Source: JASHVB01 sp036489395 | Lineage (GTDB): Bacteria > Pseudomonadota > Alphaproteobacteria > Acetobacterales > Acetobacteraceae | DNA: 64,000 nt | NCBI GenBank assembly: GCA_036489395.1 | Contig: DASXFW010000075.1 | Location: 53,530 to 117,529, forward strand | Reading direction: 5' to 3' | Part shown: piece by piece, positions 32,752-41,737 of the stretch | Numbering within the stretch: the stretch's first letter is position 1 | Layout: each line of letters begins with the position of its first letter | Position numbers and translations under genes: made by a program | Notes under the pieces: generated by a model | Told to the model about the DNA's origin: nothing | Database searches by the model: none | Seen by the model: the letters and a program-made list of their open reading frames with translations, nothing else

Positions 32752-33915
32752 TCAGGCAAAGCGCGGCATCACCTGGGTCCAGAACCGCTCGATCGACTGC
32801 ATCAGCACGGCGTGCGGCACCAGGGCGTTGTAAGTATAGCAGAACAACCAATCGACCTTCTGCCGGCGCATGTTGGCTTCCAGGCCGCGGATCACGGTAT
32901 CGACGGTGCCCACCAAAGCGTAGCCCTGCGCGACGATTTCTTCCGCCGACATGAAGCCGCCGGTCACCGGGTCCTGCAGGCCGCGGCGGAAGCCGAACGG
33001 TTCGAACCAGGCGCGGCCGGAGAACTGGCCGGAATCGCGCCACAGCGCCAAGGCTTCCTCGTCGGTGTCCGCAATGATCACGTCGCGCAGCAGGCCCATG
33101 CCATCGCCACGGCGCTTGCCGGAGACTTCGGCGGACACGTCATACAGCTTGTTTTCATACACCGGCAGCATGGCCGGCAGGATCGCGGTAACGCCTTCCT
33201 GCGCCGCCCAGCGGATGGAATTTTCGCTGCTGGCGAAAGGCAGGAACACGGGCGGGTGCGGTTTCTGCAATGGCTTGGGCACGACGCCGACGGATTTCAG
33301 AATGCCGTTCTCGACGCCTTTGCCGTATTTCTCCGTCGTGTCCAGCGTCCAGGGCGTTTCGCCGGCGGGGATCTTCCAGTACTTGCCGTCGAAGGTCAGC
33401 ATTTCCTCCGTCCAGCATTTCTTGATGATCTGAAAGTTCTCCTCGAACGCGGCGCGATTGGCGGCGTCGATCGCATCGTGCTGGTGCGGCAGAGCGCCGT
33501 GAATGTCGTGCGTCTGTTGCGCCATGACATCGACCCAGCGCCTCTGATAGCCGCGCGCAAAGCCGGCGTTGGCGCGGCCGCCGGTCATGTGGTCCAGCAT
33601 CGCAATGTCTTCTGCCACGCGGATCGGGTTCGCTGCCGGCAGCACGATGCCAAGCTGGCCGACGCGGATACGTTTGGTCTGCATCGCGAAATACAGGTCG
33701 AGCAGGACGGGGTTGTTGGAGAGCTCGAAGCCCTCGATATGGAAATGGTGCTCGGTGAAGCTGACGGAATCGTAGCCGAGATCGTCGGCCAGGCGGATTT
33801 GCTCCGACAGCTCACGCAGCATGCGCTGATAGAAGTCGCCGCGCATGCCGGCCATGCCGGCTTCGATTTCCGCGCGACTGGCGATGGAGGGGAGATAGAA
33901 CAGGGAGGCTTTCAT
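32752..33915 (-). CDS. LLM-class flavin-dependent monooxygenase
   Basis: A 387-residue luciferase-like protein. Blocks seen: DDLGYDSVSFTEHHFHIEGF (the HH pair typical of LuxA-like monooxygenases), GQLGIVLPAANPIRVAEDIAMLDHMTGGR, and GYALVGTVDTVIRGLEANM. A flavin reductase gene lies just upstream in the same direction, so the two probably form a two-component monooxygenase with diffusible FMNH2. GAGGAAG precedes the chosen ATG. The substrate is likely imported by the adjacent TRAP system. Confidence 0.88.
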   Translation of the reverse strand: MKASLFYLPSIASRAEIEAGMAGMRGDFYQRMLRELSEQIRLADDLGYDSVSFTEHHFHIEGFELSNNPVLLDLYFAMQTKRIRVGQLGIVLPAANPIRVAEDIAMLDHMTGGRANAGFARGYQRRWVDVMAQQTHDIHGALPHQHDAIDAANRAAFEENFQIIKKCWTEEMLTFDGKYWKIPAGETPWTLDTTEKYGKGVENGILKSVGVVPKPLQKPHPPVFLPFASSENSIRWAAQEGVTAILPAMLPVYENKLYDVSAEVSGKRRGDGMGLLRDVIIADTDEEALALWRDSGQFSGRAWFEPFGFRRGLQDPVTGGFMSAEEIVAQGYALVGTVDTVIRGLEANMRRQKVDWLFCYTYNALVPHAVLMQSIERFWTQVMPRFA

Positions 33916-33960
33916 GTGAGCTTCCTCGGTAAGTTCGGTGCCGTGGCCGCAAGTTTCGCC

Positions 33961-34079
33961 CGTCACGTCATGGCCGGGCTTGACCCGGCCATCTACGCAC
34001 GGGCCGCGGTGTGCGCAGAACTCGCTGGAACCACGGTCATTGCGGAGATGGCCGGGTCAAGCCCGGCCATGACGTGACG
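33961..34079. repeat. Extragenic palindrome, family A copy 2
   Basis: Perfect 34-bp inverted arms (33961-33994 and 34046-34079) with a 51-nt centre, between the monooxygenase and flavin reductase genes. It is the best-preserved copy of this family in the window. Confidence 0.92.
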
Positions 34080-34126
34080 GGCGGGTTGACGGGTGGACGT
34101 GGCGGTGGTCCGGCGCCCTGTGCATG

Positions 34127-34621
34127 TTATCCCGCATGCACGATCCGATGATACCCGCGCGCATAATAGATCAGCCCCTCGTGCACCGTGCCGACTTCCA
34201 CGCCTTCCACCGTGCAGATGAAGACATCGTGCGTTCCCACTTCGACGATCTGCGCGATGCGGCAGTCGAACGCGACCAGCGCACCATCCAGCACCGGCGC
34301 GCCGGTCAGCAGCGTGTGCCAGGTCGCGCCCTCGAAGCGTGCTTCCATTGTGTGGTCGGTCATGCCGGCGAACACCGGCGACAATTCTTCATGTGCGCCG
34401 GCCAGGGTGTTCACGCATAACACCGAGTTTTCCCGCATGGCCGGGTAGGAATCGTTGGTGCGGTTGGCGCAGACCAGCAGCGTGGGTGGCGTGTCGGTGA
34501 CGCTGCACACCGCCGACGCCGTGAAGCCTGCGCGGCCGCCAGGCCCGCCGGTGGTGATCACGTTCACCGCCGCGCCTAGCTTGGCCATAGCCTCGCGATA
34601 GGCTTGTTTTTCGACAGGCAT
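34127..34621 (-). CDS. Flavin reductase (HpaC/RutF-like)
   Basis: A 164-residue flavin reductase-domain protein. The start MPVEKQAYREAMAKLGAAVNVITTGGPGGRAGFTASAVCSVTDTPP is characteristic of the small component of two-component monooxygenases, and the end GLIYYARGYHRI is also typical. It reduces FMN or FAD with NAD(P)H. It is placed between the TRAP permease and the luciferase-like monooxygenase. Confidence 0.9.
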   Translation of the reverse strand: MPVEKQAYREAMAKLGAAVNVITTGGPGGRAGFTASAVCSVTDTPPTLLVCANRTNDSYPAMRENSVLCVNTLAGAHEELSPVFAGMTDHTMEARFEGATWHTLLTGAPVLDGALVAFDCRIAQIVEVGTHDVFICTVEGVEVGTVHEGLIYYARGYHRIVHAG

Positions 34622-34683
34622 CGTGTGCTCCCATCCCGCAACCTACGCGTCAGTATGCCGCGGAGTTGTCGTGACGGGTAGGG

Positions 34684-35964
34684 CTACTTCCCGAACACCA
34701 AATCCGGCAGCCACAGCGTCATCGCCGGCCAGTAGGTGATCAGGCCCAGCACCAGCAACAGTATGACCAGGAACGGCAGGATGCCGCGGATCACTTCGCC
34801 GATCGGCGCGTCGGAGATGGTGGACAGCACGAACAAGTTCAGCCCGACCGGAGGGTGCACCAGGCCCACTTCCATGTTGTGGGTAAAGATGATGCCGAAA
34901 TGCACCGGATCGACGCCGAGCGGCGCCAGCACCGGTGCCAGGATCGGCATCACCAGCAGCAGCGTGCTCACCACTTCCAGGAAACAGCCGATGATCAGCA
35001 GCATGACGTTCATCAGCAGCAGGAATTCCCAGGTGCTGAAGCCCTGCTTTACCGCGAATTCCACCAACCGTGCGGGCACGCCGGAGCCGGTCATCCAATG
35101 GCCGAACACCAGCGCGGTGGCGATGATCAGCATGATGACGCCGGCGCTGGATAGCGCCTCGGCAATGACCTCCAGCGTCTGCGTCCAGGGAAAGCCGCGA
35201 TACACGACCAGGCTGACCACCAGCGATGTCACCGCTGCTAACGCGGCGGATTCCGTCACGGTCATGAAGCCGCCATAGATGCCCATCAGCACGACGAACG
35301 GCACGGCCATGGCCGGCAACGCACGTGCGGTGACGCGCAGCCGCATGGTGAAGGGCATCGACGGTTCGACCGGAAAATTCTTACGGTGCGCGTAGTACAG
35401 CACCCAAAGGAAGAACGCGCTTGCCTGCAGCAGCCCGGGCAGGATGCCGGCCAGGAACAAGCGCGGCACCGATTGTTCCGTCACGATTCCATACAGGATC
35501 AGCGCCAGCGACGGCGGGATCACCACGCCGATGGTGCCGGATGCGCCCAGCACGCCCAGCGCGAACGACCTTGGATAACCGCGCTCGATCATCGCCGGCA
35601 GCAGGATGGTGCCCATGGCCAGCGCGGTCGCGACGGACGAACCGGAAATCGCCGCGAACATCGCGCAGGACACCACGGCAACCAGGCCCAGCGAGCCCTT
35701 CACGCCGCCCAGCCACGCGGTGGCCAGATCGACCAGCGCCTGAGCCACACCGCCGCGTCGCATGAACGCCGCTGCCATCACGAACAATGGCAACGCCATC
35801 AACGTGGTGGAGTTGAGCTGGTCGATCATGTTCTGCGCCAGGCCGATGATCGGCTGGCCGGATATAAAGTACAGCACGGCCGCGCAGGCGCCGAGCACCA
35901 GGAAGATCGGCATGCCCGCGGACAGCAAGCCAAAGAACAATAGAAGGAAGCCGATGATTGCCAT
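34684..35964 (-). CDS. dctM: TRAP transporter large permease (DctM)
   Basis: A 426-residue, roughly 12-segment membrane protein of the TRAP large-subunit family, with SGSSVATALAMGTILLPAMIERGYPRSFALGVLGASGTIGVVIPPSL and the C-terminal GLNLFVLSTISDAPIGEVIRGILPF blocks. It catalyses sodium-coupled import of an organic acid delivered by DctP. Starts 11 bp after the small permease. Confidence 0.95.
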   Translation of the reverse strand: MAIIGFLLLFFGLLSAGMPIFLVLGACAAVLYFISGQPIIGLAQNMIDQLNSTTLMALPLFVMAAAFMRRGGVAQALVDLATAWLGGVKGSLGLVAVVSCAMFAAISGSSVATALAMGTILLPAMIERGYPRSFALGVLGASGTIGVVIPPSLALILYGIVTEQSVPRLFLAGILPGLLQASAFFLWVLYYAHRKNFPVEPSMPFTMRLRVTARALPAMAVPFVVLMGIYGGFMTVTESAALAAVTSLVVSLVVYRGFPWTQTLEVIAEALSSAGVIMLIIATALVFGHWMTGSGVPARLVEFAVKQGFSTWEFLLLMNVMLLIIGCFLEVVSTLLLVMPILAPVLAPLGVDPVHFGIIFTHNMEVGLVHPPVGLNLFVLSTISDAPIGEVIRGILPFLVILLLVLGLITYWPAMTLWLPDLVFGK

Positions 35965-35975
35965 GCGCGGCTGGG

Positions 35976-36569
35976 TTACTCGTGGATCGTCAGTGCGAGT
36001 TCGGAACCCACTTCATGCGCGATCGCCAACGTATGGCCCACCGACATGGTCTTCGGGTCGAAGAAGAAAGCGTAACGCACCAGCCGGATGATGTAGCGGA
36101 TGAACATCAGACCGCCGCCGACCGGCAGCGCGGTGTAGTAGATCCACAGCGGGAATTGCAGGTCGGTGGAGCTGCGCTGGTCGAGCAGCGACGCGGTGTT
36201 CACCACGACCCAGCCGTACCAGACCATGCCAAAGGTGAAGGTCAGTGCCACGAGGCAATTGAACATCTCGATCCAGCGTTGCACGCCGGGGCTCAGCAGA
36301 CGCAGCACAAGGTCCGGGCGCACGTGGCCGTCGGTGCGCACCAACTGGCTGGCGATGAGCATCACCGCCCAGACCATGATATAGACGATGACTTCCTCGG
36401 CCCAGGTGATCGCATCGGCCGGATCGATGTAGCGGCCGAACACCTGCACTGCCGCGATCAGCAGCGCAAATGCGCCGAGCGCACCCACCAGGGTGCGCTC
36501 GATCCAGTCCCACACGGCAAAGAAGCGCGCGAGTTTGCCTCGCGCGCCTGGTTGATCAGACACCGACAT
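35976..36569 (-). CDS. dctQ: TRAP transporter small permease (DctQ)
   Basis: A 197-residue, four-segment membrane protein with the family motif ITWAEEVIVYIMVWAVMLIAS. The start overlaps the dctP stop by 14 bp. The tail of about 20 residues is longer than in many family members. Confidence 0.92.
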   Translation of the reverse strand: MSVSDQPGARGKLARFFAVWDWIERTLVGALGAFALLIAAVQVFGRYIDPADAITWAEEVIVYIMVWAVMLIASQLVRTDGHVRPDLVLRLLSPGVQRWIEMFNCLVALTFTFGMVWYGWVVVNTASLLDQRSSTDLQFPLWIYYTALPVGGGLMFIRYIIRLVRYAFFFDPKTMSVGHTLAIAHEVGSELALTIHE

Positions 36570-37581
36570 CCGCCATGACCAGCTTGACCAGCTCCGGCGA
36601 GATGTGCGCGTCGGCGACGGCCTTGCTTTGCTCCGCGACCATCTTCGCATGCATCGCGTCCAGCTCGGGCTGCGGCACATCGACGAAGACGACGCCGTGG
36701 GTTGCCAGTTCCCCGCGCCCGTGTTCCTGCGCTTTCGCGGTGTTGGCACGCCAGGTCGGCAGGTTCTCGCCCCACAGGCCGGCCACCGTCTGCTGCAGCT
36801 TCGGTCCCATCTTGGCCCAGAAATCGTGGTTCATCATCGGCACGTACAGGCCCATGCCCTGGCGATCCTGCAAGGAATGCTTCATGCCGGAATCATACAG
36901 CTTGGAGCTGTTGGTGCTTTCGTTGGTGCTGATCAGCCCGTCGAAGGTTCCCTGCGACATGGCCAGCGGCACGTCGGGCCACGCCGTCACATTGGGAATG
37001 CCGCCGAAGTAACGGATGCGCCACGAGTTCAGCACGCCGCCGGGGCTGCGCAGCTTCATGTCCTTGAGGCTGGCCAGCGATTCGAGCGGCTTGCGGGTGG
37101 AAAACCAATTGTTGAATCCCAGGTCGAACCAGCCGCCCAGCACCTCGACGTGCAGCTTCTTGGTGATTTCGGCGTTGACGAACTTGCCGGCCTTGCCGTC
37201 GGTGGTCTTGTGCACCACGTCGATCGGGCGGCCGTAGAACGCCGGCAACTGCGAGAAATCCGCGTCGGAAACGAAGCCGGTGATCGTCCAGGTGCCCGGG
37301 CAGGCCATTTCCACCTGGCCCTGCACCAGTGCCTTGACGACCTGCAGGTCAGGGAACAACGCGCCGCTTTCGAACAACTTGGTGGTGATCGCGCCGTTGG
37401 ACGCGGCCTCGACCTTGCCCAGGAAGTCGCGCACCGCGACGTTGCGTGGATGCGAGGGCGCGGTATCCAGCGAGCACCGGAGCTCCATCGGCGCGGCTGC
37501 TTCGGCGCGGCGGATGAACGGCGCGGCAAGAGAAGCGACGGCCGCGGCCCCAAGGGTGCGGCGGGTGATTGTGTATGACAT
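36556..37581 (-). CDS. dctP: TRAP transporter solute-binding protein (DctP)
   Basis: A 341-residue periplasmic receptor with a twin-arginine-like signal (TRRTLGAAAVASLAAPFIRRAEA). Family hallmarks: EVLGGWFDLGFNNWFSTRKPL, and MKLRSPGGVLNSWRIRYFGGIPNVTAWPDVPLAMSQGTFDG, which includes the Arg that clamps the ligand carboxylate. It is the first gene of the TRAP-catabolic unit; a perfect FNR/FixK box lies about 130 bp upstream. Confidence 0.93.
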   Translation of the reverse strand: MSYTITRRTLGAAAVASLAAPFIRRAEAAAPMELRCSLDTAPSHPRNVAVRDFLGKVEAASNGAITTKLFESGALFPDLQVVKALVQGQVEMACPGTWTITGFVSDADFSQLPAFYGRPIDVVHKTTDGKAGKFVNAEITKKLHVEVLGGWFDLGFNNWFSTRKPLESLASLKDMKLRSPGGVLNSWRIRYFGGIPNVTAWPDVPLAMSQGTFDGLISTNESTNSSKLYDSGMKHSLQDRQGMGLYVPMMNHDFWAKMGPKLQQTVAGLWGENLPTWRANTAKAQEHGRGELATHGVVFVDVPQPELDAMHAKMVAEQSKAVADAHISPELVKLVMADVGV

Positions 37582-37704
37582 GGGCAACCTCAGACGTTTC
37601 CAGATAGCGGGGTAAGCTACTGCACTGTACCGTTCCGCTCCGTCAAGCGGTCGCGGTATGCGGAACGTCGAGGTGCTTCCTAGCGTCGCCGATCGGGCGG
37701 CGAA

Positions 37705-37718
37705 TTGATCTGGATCAA
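37705..37718. promoter_or_regulatory. FNR/FixK-type box upstream of the TRAP operon
   Basis: TTGATCTGGATCAA is a perfect TTGAT-N4-ATCAA dyad, the classic binding site of FNR/FixK-family regulators. It lies about 130 bp upstream of dctP and 22 bp beyond the modBC stop. Confidence 0.65.
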
Positions 37719-37739
37719 CATATGCCGGCAGTGCGGCGG

Positions 37740-39593
37740 CTAAATTTGGGGTCGGGTCGGTGGACGGCAGGGCAGCGGCCAGACCTGAATCGCATACGGA
37801 TCGATGTCGAACCGGCACAGATCGCCCACGGATGCGTCCATCCGTTCGTCAAACACCTTCACGCTGGCATTGCCGAGGCGGATCGTGACCTGCCGCCCGA
37901 TCCCCATCGACGTGACGCTTTCCACGGCGCCTTGATACCGCCCCGATGGCGCGATCCAGGCGCGTGCGGGCGAAAAACTCCAGCCCAGATGCTGGCCGAT
38001 GTTCAATGGCGATCCCGCCACCATCAGCGTCACGCCGCCCCCGATCGAGATTTCGCATGGCGTGGCAGCGACACCATCGGCGACGTTCTCGGCCCCCAGC
38101 AGACGCGCGACGGTCTCGCTGGCGGGACGCCGGAAGACGTCCCCCGTCCGTCCCTGTTGCAACGGCTGGCCGTCGGCGAGCACGAGAATCTCGTCCGCCA
38201 GCAATGCCGCCTCGACGGGGTCGTGCGTCACCAGGACCGTCGTCGCCGCAAGTTCCTGCTGCAACGCCACGAATTCCTGGCGCAGCCGTGCGCGGAGCGG
38301 TGCGTCCAACGCGGAAAACGGTTCATCCAGCAGCACGACGCGAGCCGGCCGGTTGAAGGCCCGCGCCAGCGCAACCCGCTGCTGCTGCCCGAGCGACAGG
38401 GCGGCCGGCCGGCGGTTCTCCAACCCGCGCAGTCCGAGCCGGTCGATCCAATAGTCCGCCACAAGCTGGTTGGCGCCGACGGGGAATCGAAGCTGCTGCG
38501 CGACGGTCAGATGCGGGAACAGACCGTAGCTTTGCGGCACATAGGCGATCGCCCGCGCTGCGGGTTCAAGTTGGGAAACTTCGCGGCCGTCGATGACCAC
38601 GCTTGTCGCGACGCTATGGTCCGTGCCGGCGATCAGCTTCAGGGTCATCGACTTGCCGGACCCGGATGGTCCGAGGATCGCCAGCCGTCGCGCTTGCGGC
38701 GACCACGCGACATGCAGATGAAAGTCGCCGAGCCGCTTGTCGAGTTTGATACTCAAAGACGCAGGCTGATGAACTTCGTGCGGCGGCATGGGCAGCACGT
38801 TCTGCGCGGGAAGAGCGTTCGCCGGCGCGGAATCCCGCGCGCGCGCGCCGGCTGAAACGGTACTCAGGACCATGATCGCGAAGGCCAGCACCAGCGTGGG
38901 CAGCAGCACGGGCATCATCGCGGGAAGGCCCTGCGAGCCGAACGCGACGTAAGTATAAACCGGGAGCGAGTACGGGTGATAAGCCACCATCACCGTCGCA
39001 CCGAACTCCCCGAACGCGCGTAACCATGTGAGCAGCAGGCCGGACAGGATCGCCGGCCAGGCGATCGGCAGGCTCACGCGCCAGAATATGTCGAGGCGCG
39101 TGCGTCCGAGCGTTGCCGCAACGTCTTCCATAACCGGGTCAACCGCGGCGAAACCCGAGCGCGCGGCGATGATAAGAAACGGCGCGGCGACGAAGATTTC
39201 AGCCAGCACGATGCCGGTGAAGGAGTCGGTCAATGCTCCGTCGAACAAGCGGCCGAGCGGCGTTGGATAGCCGATAAGAAACAACATAAGAATGCCGCTG
39301 GTCAGCGGTGGAAGTGCCAGCGGAAGCTGCACGATGAATCCCAAAGCCGCCGTTGCGCGCCCGGGAGTACGCGCGAGGACATAGCCCAGTGGGATGCCGG
39401 CGAATGCAATGATCGCCGTCGCGACGCTGGCGCTGGCGATGGAGACGCCGCAGGCATCGGCCAGCGACGGGACATCGACCGTGCTCCAATCGGCAAGGCC
39501 GATCTGACGGATGCCGGCGATAAGCGGCGCGATCAGATAGATCGCAAGCAGCGCCGCCAGCCACGGCAGCGGCGCTGCGATGCGTCGCGTCAC
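37740..39593 (-). CDS. Molybdate/tungstate ABC transporter permease-ATPase fusion (ModB-ModC)
   Basis: A 617-residue fusion. Residues 1 to about 265 are a ModB/CysT-type permease (FGATVMVAYHPYSLPVYTYVAFG; the EAA loop includes EDVAATLGRTRLDIFWRVSLP). Residues about 285-520 are an ATPase with Walker A GPSGSGKS, signature LSLGQQQRVALARAF and Walker B VVLLDEPFSALDA. The last 80 residues look like a TOBE-type oxyanion-sensing domain. Permease and ATPase are usually separate chains. The gene overlaps the binding-protein gene by 4 bp, so the two encode a complete importer. Confidence 0.88.
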   Translation of the reverse strand: MTRRIAAPLPWLAALLAIYLIAPLIAGIRQIGLADWSTVDVPSLADACGVSIASASVATAIIAFAGIPLGYVLARTPGRATAALGFIVQLPLALPPLTSGILMLFLIGYPTPLGRLFDGALTDSFTGIVLAEIFVAAPFLIIAARSGFAAVDPVMEDVAATLGRTRLDIFWRVSLPIAWPAILSGLLLTWLRAFGEFGATVMVAYHPYSLPVYTYVAFGSQGLPAMMPVLLPTLVLAFAIMVLSTVSAGARARDSAPANALPAQNVLPMPPHEVHQPASLSIKLDKRLGDFHLHVAWSPQARRLAILGPSGSGKSMTLKLIAGTDHSVATSVVIDGREVSQLEPAARAIAYVPQSYGLFPHLTVAQQLRFPVGANQLVADYWIDRLGLRGLENRRPAALSLGQQQRVALARAFNRPARVVLLDEPFSALDAPLRARLRQEFVALQQELAATTVLVTHDPVEAALLADEILVLADGQPLQQGRTGDVFRRPASETVARLLGAENVADGVAATPCEISIGGGVTLMVAGSPLNIGQHLGWSFSPARAWIAPSGRYQGAVESVTSMGIGRQVTIRLGNASVKVFDERMDASVGDLCRFDIDPYAIQVWPLPCRPPTRPQI

Positions 39594-40528
39594 TTGGCGG
39601 CGAGCGACCGCACGTCAGCCGGAACCGCGCTGGTGTCGCCGCTGATGGTCGGCTTGCTTAGCCCCATGCCGTGCTGCTGCATCAGCTTGCGTCCCTCGGG
39701 ACCCAGCAGGAACGCAACGAACTTGTCGGCAGCGGCCGGATTGGCGCCGTCACGCACGATGGTGACGGTATAGACCGCCTTGGGCGTCATGGTGGGGGGC
39801 AGGGTTCTGGTGGGAATTTTCGCGTCCGCTGTCTCGGTGGAATAGAAGAATCCGACATCGAGTTGACCCGATTGGAGCCGCCCCACCAGAATCTCCTCAG
39901 GCAGCACCTGCGCGGGATTTTCCGGCGCGCCCAGGACGCGCTGCGACAGACCGGGATCCTTATAATAGGCGCTGGCGTCTTGCATGAGGGTGAGTGTCAG
40001 CTTGCCTTTGGGATCGAGCTTCGGGTCGGTGCGGCCGATCCTGATGCCAGGCTCGCCGAGTACCTCGTACCACGGCTTGGTCTTGAAGTCAGCGGCGAAC
40101 TTGCTGGATGCGTTGTAGCCGATCACCAGCGGGGATTGGGCGAAGGTGACATACCAGCTTACCCAGTCGCCGTTGCTCTGTCCCATCAGCGCCTTGTTCA
40201 CCCCCGGTGCCGCGCTGACGAACACGTCGGCGCGGCGGAGCTTGCCCTTGATCTGGTTGGCCAGCAGGCCCGACCCGCCGGCGTAGCCCTGGAACGTGTC
40301 GCCGGAGGCCTTGTCGAAGGCGGGTCCGACGCCGTGCTCCATCAGGTTCACCAGGGAGCCGGCATAGAGGACGGTGACGGTTCCCTGCGCTGAGGCGAAC
40401 GATGTCTGCAACAGCAATGCCGCGGCGATCAGCAGGCCGAATCCGGGGAGAGCGAATGCGCCAAACCGGCGACTGCGCGCCCGTGGACAAGGCACGATTC
40501 GCACTTCACGTTTGTTGTTGGTCAACAT
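39590..40528 (-). CDS. Molybdate/tungstate-type substrate-binding protein (ModA/WtpA-like)
   Basis: A 312-residue exported binding protein; a long N-region precedes the hydrophobic signal (FALPGFGLLIAAALLLQTSFASA). The mature start VTVLYAGSLVNLMEHGVGPAFDKASGDTF and the QIKGKLRRADVFVSA block resemble the WtpA/ModA group that binds molybdate or tungstate. GGAGGGG precedes the ATG. A Mo-box-like operator is centred 44 bp upstream. Sulphate or another oxyanion is a weaker alternative, given the linked ModE and molbindin. Confidence 0.85.
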   Translation of the reverse strand: MLTNNKREVRIVPCPRARSRRFGAFALPGFGLLIAAALLLQTSFASAQGTVTVLYAGSLVNLMEHGVGPAFDKASGDTFQGYAGGSGLLANQIKGKLRRADVFVSAAPGVNKALMGQSNGDWVSWYVTFAQSPLVIGYNASSKFAADFKTKPWYEVLGEPGIRIGRTDPKLDPKGKLTLTLMQDASAYYKDPGLSQRVLGAPENPAQVLPEEILVGRLQSGQLDVGFFYSTETADAKIPTRTLPPTMTPKAVYTVTIVRDGANPAAADKFVAFLLGPEGRKLMQQHGMGLSKPTISGDTSAVPADVRSLAAK

Positions 40529-40560
40529 TACATCCCCTCCATTTCAGGATACGCGCCGGC

Positions 40561-40584
40561 CGCTATATTGGATCAGCTATGGCG
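40561..40584. promoter_or_regulatory. Mo-box-like operator 1 (modA promoter)
   Basis: CGCTATA-N10-TATGGCG, an imperfect dyad with the 7-10-7 layout of ModE operators. It sits 33 bp before the binding-protein start, between it and the end of the class III binding-protein gene. Confidence 0.65.
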
Positions 40585-40617
40585 AGCGGTAAAGGGGTGC
40601 TGCACCGCGACATTACT

Positions 40618-41598
40618 CTACGGGTGTATCGGGCGCAGCTCGACGAGCAGCGTGTCGAGCTGCGTCGGGGTCAGCGCATGGCCATACATGACGGCGTAGA
40701 AATTGGTCGCGAGGGTTTTCGGATCGTGGCCGGCGAGCCACGCAAACCCCAGCAGGCGATTGATCGATGGCGGCTCCTCGATCCAGCCGAATGGCAAATC
40801 CGGTGCGATCAGCACATGTCCGTCGCGCACCGCACGCAGCGATCGCCATTCGGCGGACTTCGCAAGCGTGCCGCGCATGTCGGGGTCGGAGAAGACCAGA
40901 ACGTCAGGATCCAGCTTGCGAATATCGTCGATCGTGGCGCCGCGGAACGGCCCCTTTCCCTCCGGCGCGACCACTTCCCACCCCAGCCGCTTGAACACCC
41001 CCGCCACATCTGTTCCTGGTGCAATTACGGTTTGGCCATCCGCGCCGCGTGTGCACAACACCCGTGGATGGGCGTCTTGCTTTGCAGGCAGGATCAGCAA
41101 GGCCTCCGCCAGCTTTGCCAATTCGTCCGCACGCGCTTCGCGATGCAGGACGCGGCCGAGCAGATGGAACGCATTGGGAATCTGCGCCATCGACCCGTCC
41201 AGCAGCAGCGTCGGGATGCCGGTGCGTTGCTGTGTCGTTCGCGCCAGCTCTGCATAGCGAGACGATATTGTGCCGTAATCGACGATCAGGTCGGGGTGCA
41301 ACGCCTCGATCTGGGCTGTTACGTCCGCGCGCCCGGTCAGGCGGGGAATTTCCGGCAACTGCGCCGCGACCGGCGGCAGGAAGGCGCGCGCTTCCGGCGA
41401 CAGCGGCTCCGGCCAGCCGAGCATCAGGTCTGGCGCCAATGCCCCCAGCAGCACGGCCGCCGGCGGTCCGGCCGGCAACACGCGCACGATATGATCCGGC
41501 ACGGACACGCTGCGTCCGGAGCCATCCGCGACGTTCGCAGCCACCGCCGCGACGCACGGGCAGAGCAGCAACAAGGCCAGGACCAGGCGGCGGAGCAT
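40618..41598 (-). CDS. Class III (BtuF/FecB-fold) periplasmic binding protein, MolA-like candidate
   Basis: A 326-residue exported protein with a signal peptide (MLRRLVLALLLLCPCVAAVA) and a PF01497-type binding fold: GSGRSVSVPDHIVRVLPAGPPAAVLL, LHPDLIVDYG and a long central helix. This fold usually serves cobalamin, haem or siderophore uptake, but MolA of Haemophilus shows that it can bind molybdate. No BtuC/BtuD-type partner is encoded here; it lies between modA and modE, and its start has a second Mo-box-like operator 8 bp upstream. A molybdenum-linked role is therefore inferred, not proven. Confidence 0.75.
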   Translation of the reverse strand: MLRRLVLALLLLCPCVAAVAANVADGSGRSVSVPDHIVRVLPAGPPAAVLLGALAPDLMLGWPEPLSPEARAFLPPVAAQLPEIPRLTGRADVTAQIEALHPDLIVDYGTISSRYAELARTTQQRTGIPTLLLDGSMAQIPNAFHLLGRVLHREARADELAKLAEALLILPAKQDAHPRVLCTRGADGQTVIAPGTDVAGVFKRLGWEVVAPEGKGPFRGATIDDIRKLDPDVLVFSDPDMRGTLAKSAEWRSLRAVRDGHVLIAPDLPFGWIEEPPSINRLLGFAWLAGHDPKTLATNFYAVMYGHALTPTQLDTLLVELRPIHP

Positions 41599-41605
41599 GC
41601 GACGA

Positions 41606-41629
41606 CGATATATGTGCTCAGGTATAACG
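41606..41629. promoter_or_regulatory. Mo-box-like operator 2 (class III binding protein / modE intergenic)
   Basis: Read on the minus strand: CGTTATA-N10-TATATCG. It has the same 7-10-7 geometry as operator 1 and stronger similarity to the enterobacterial ModE consensus. It lies in the 139-bp divergent region between the class III binding protein (leftward) and modE (rightward), so it could control both. Confidence 0.7.
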
Positions 41630-41737
41630 ACAAGAGGCCGGCGGCATGTGCGGCGGTACGAACCGCCGTGCCGCTTGTCATATCCCGCCCATCGCGCCAC
41701 GTTGCGGGCACGCATGAACATGCGTGGGGAAGCTGTC

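Noticed and set aside
18715..41669. Shared GCGGTACGAACCGCCGT at 18715 and 41653 as a regulatory motif
   Set aside because: A 16-17 base match with a small palindrome is expected by chance at this GC content and genome size; the contexts (convergent stops, divergent promoter) do not agree.
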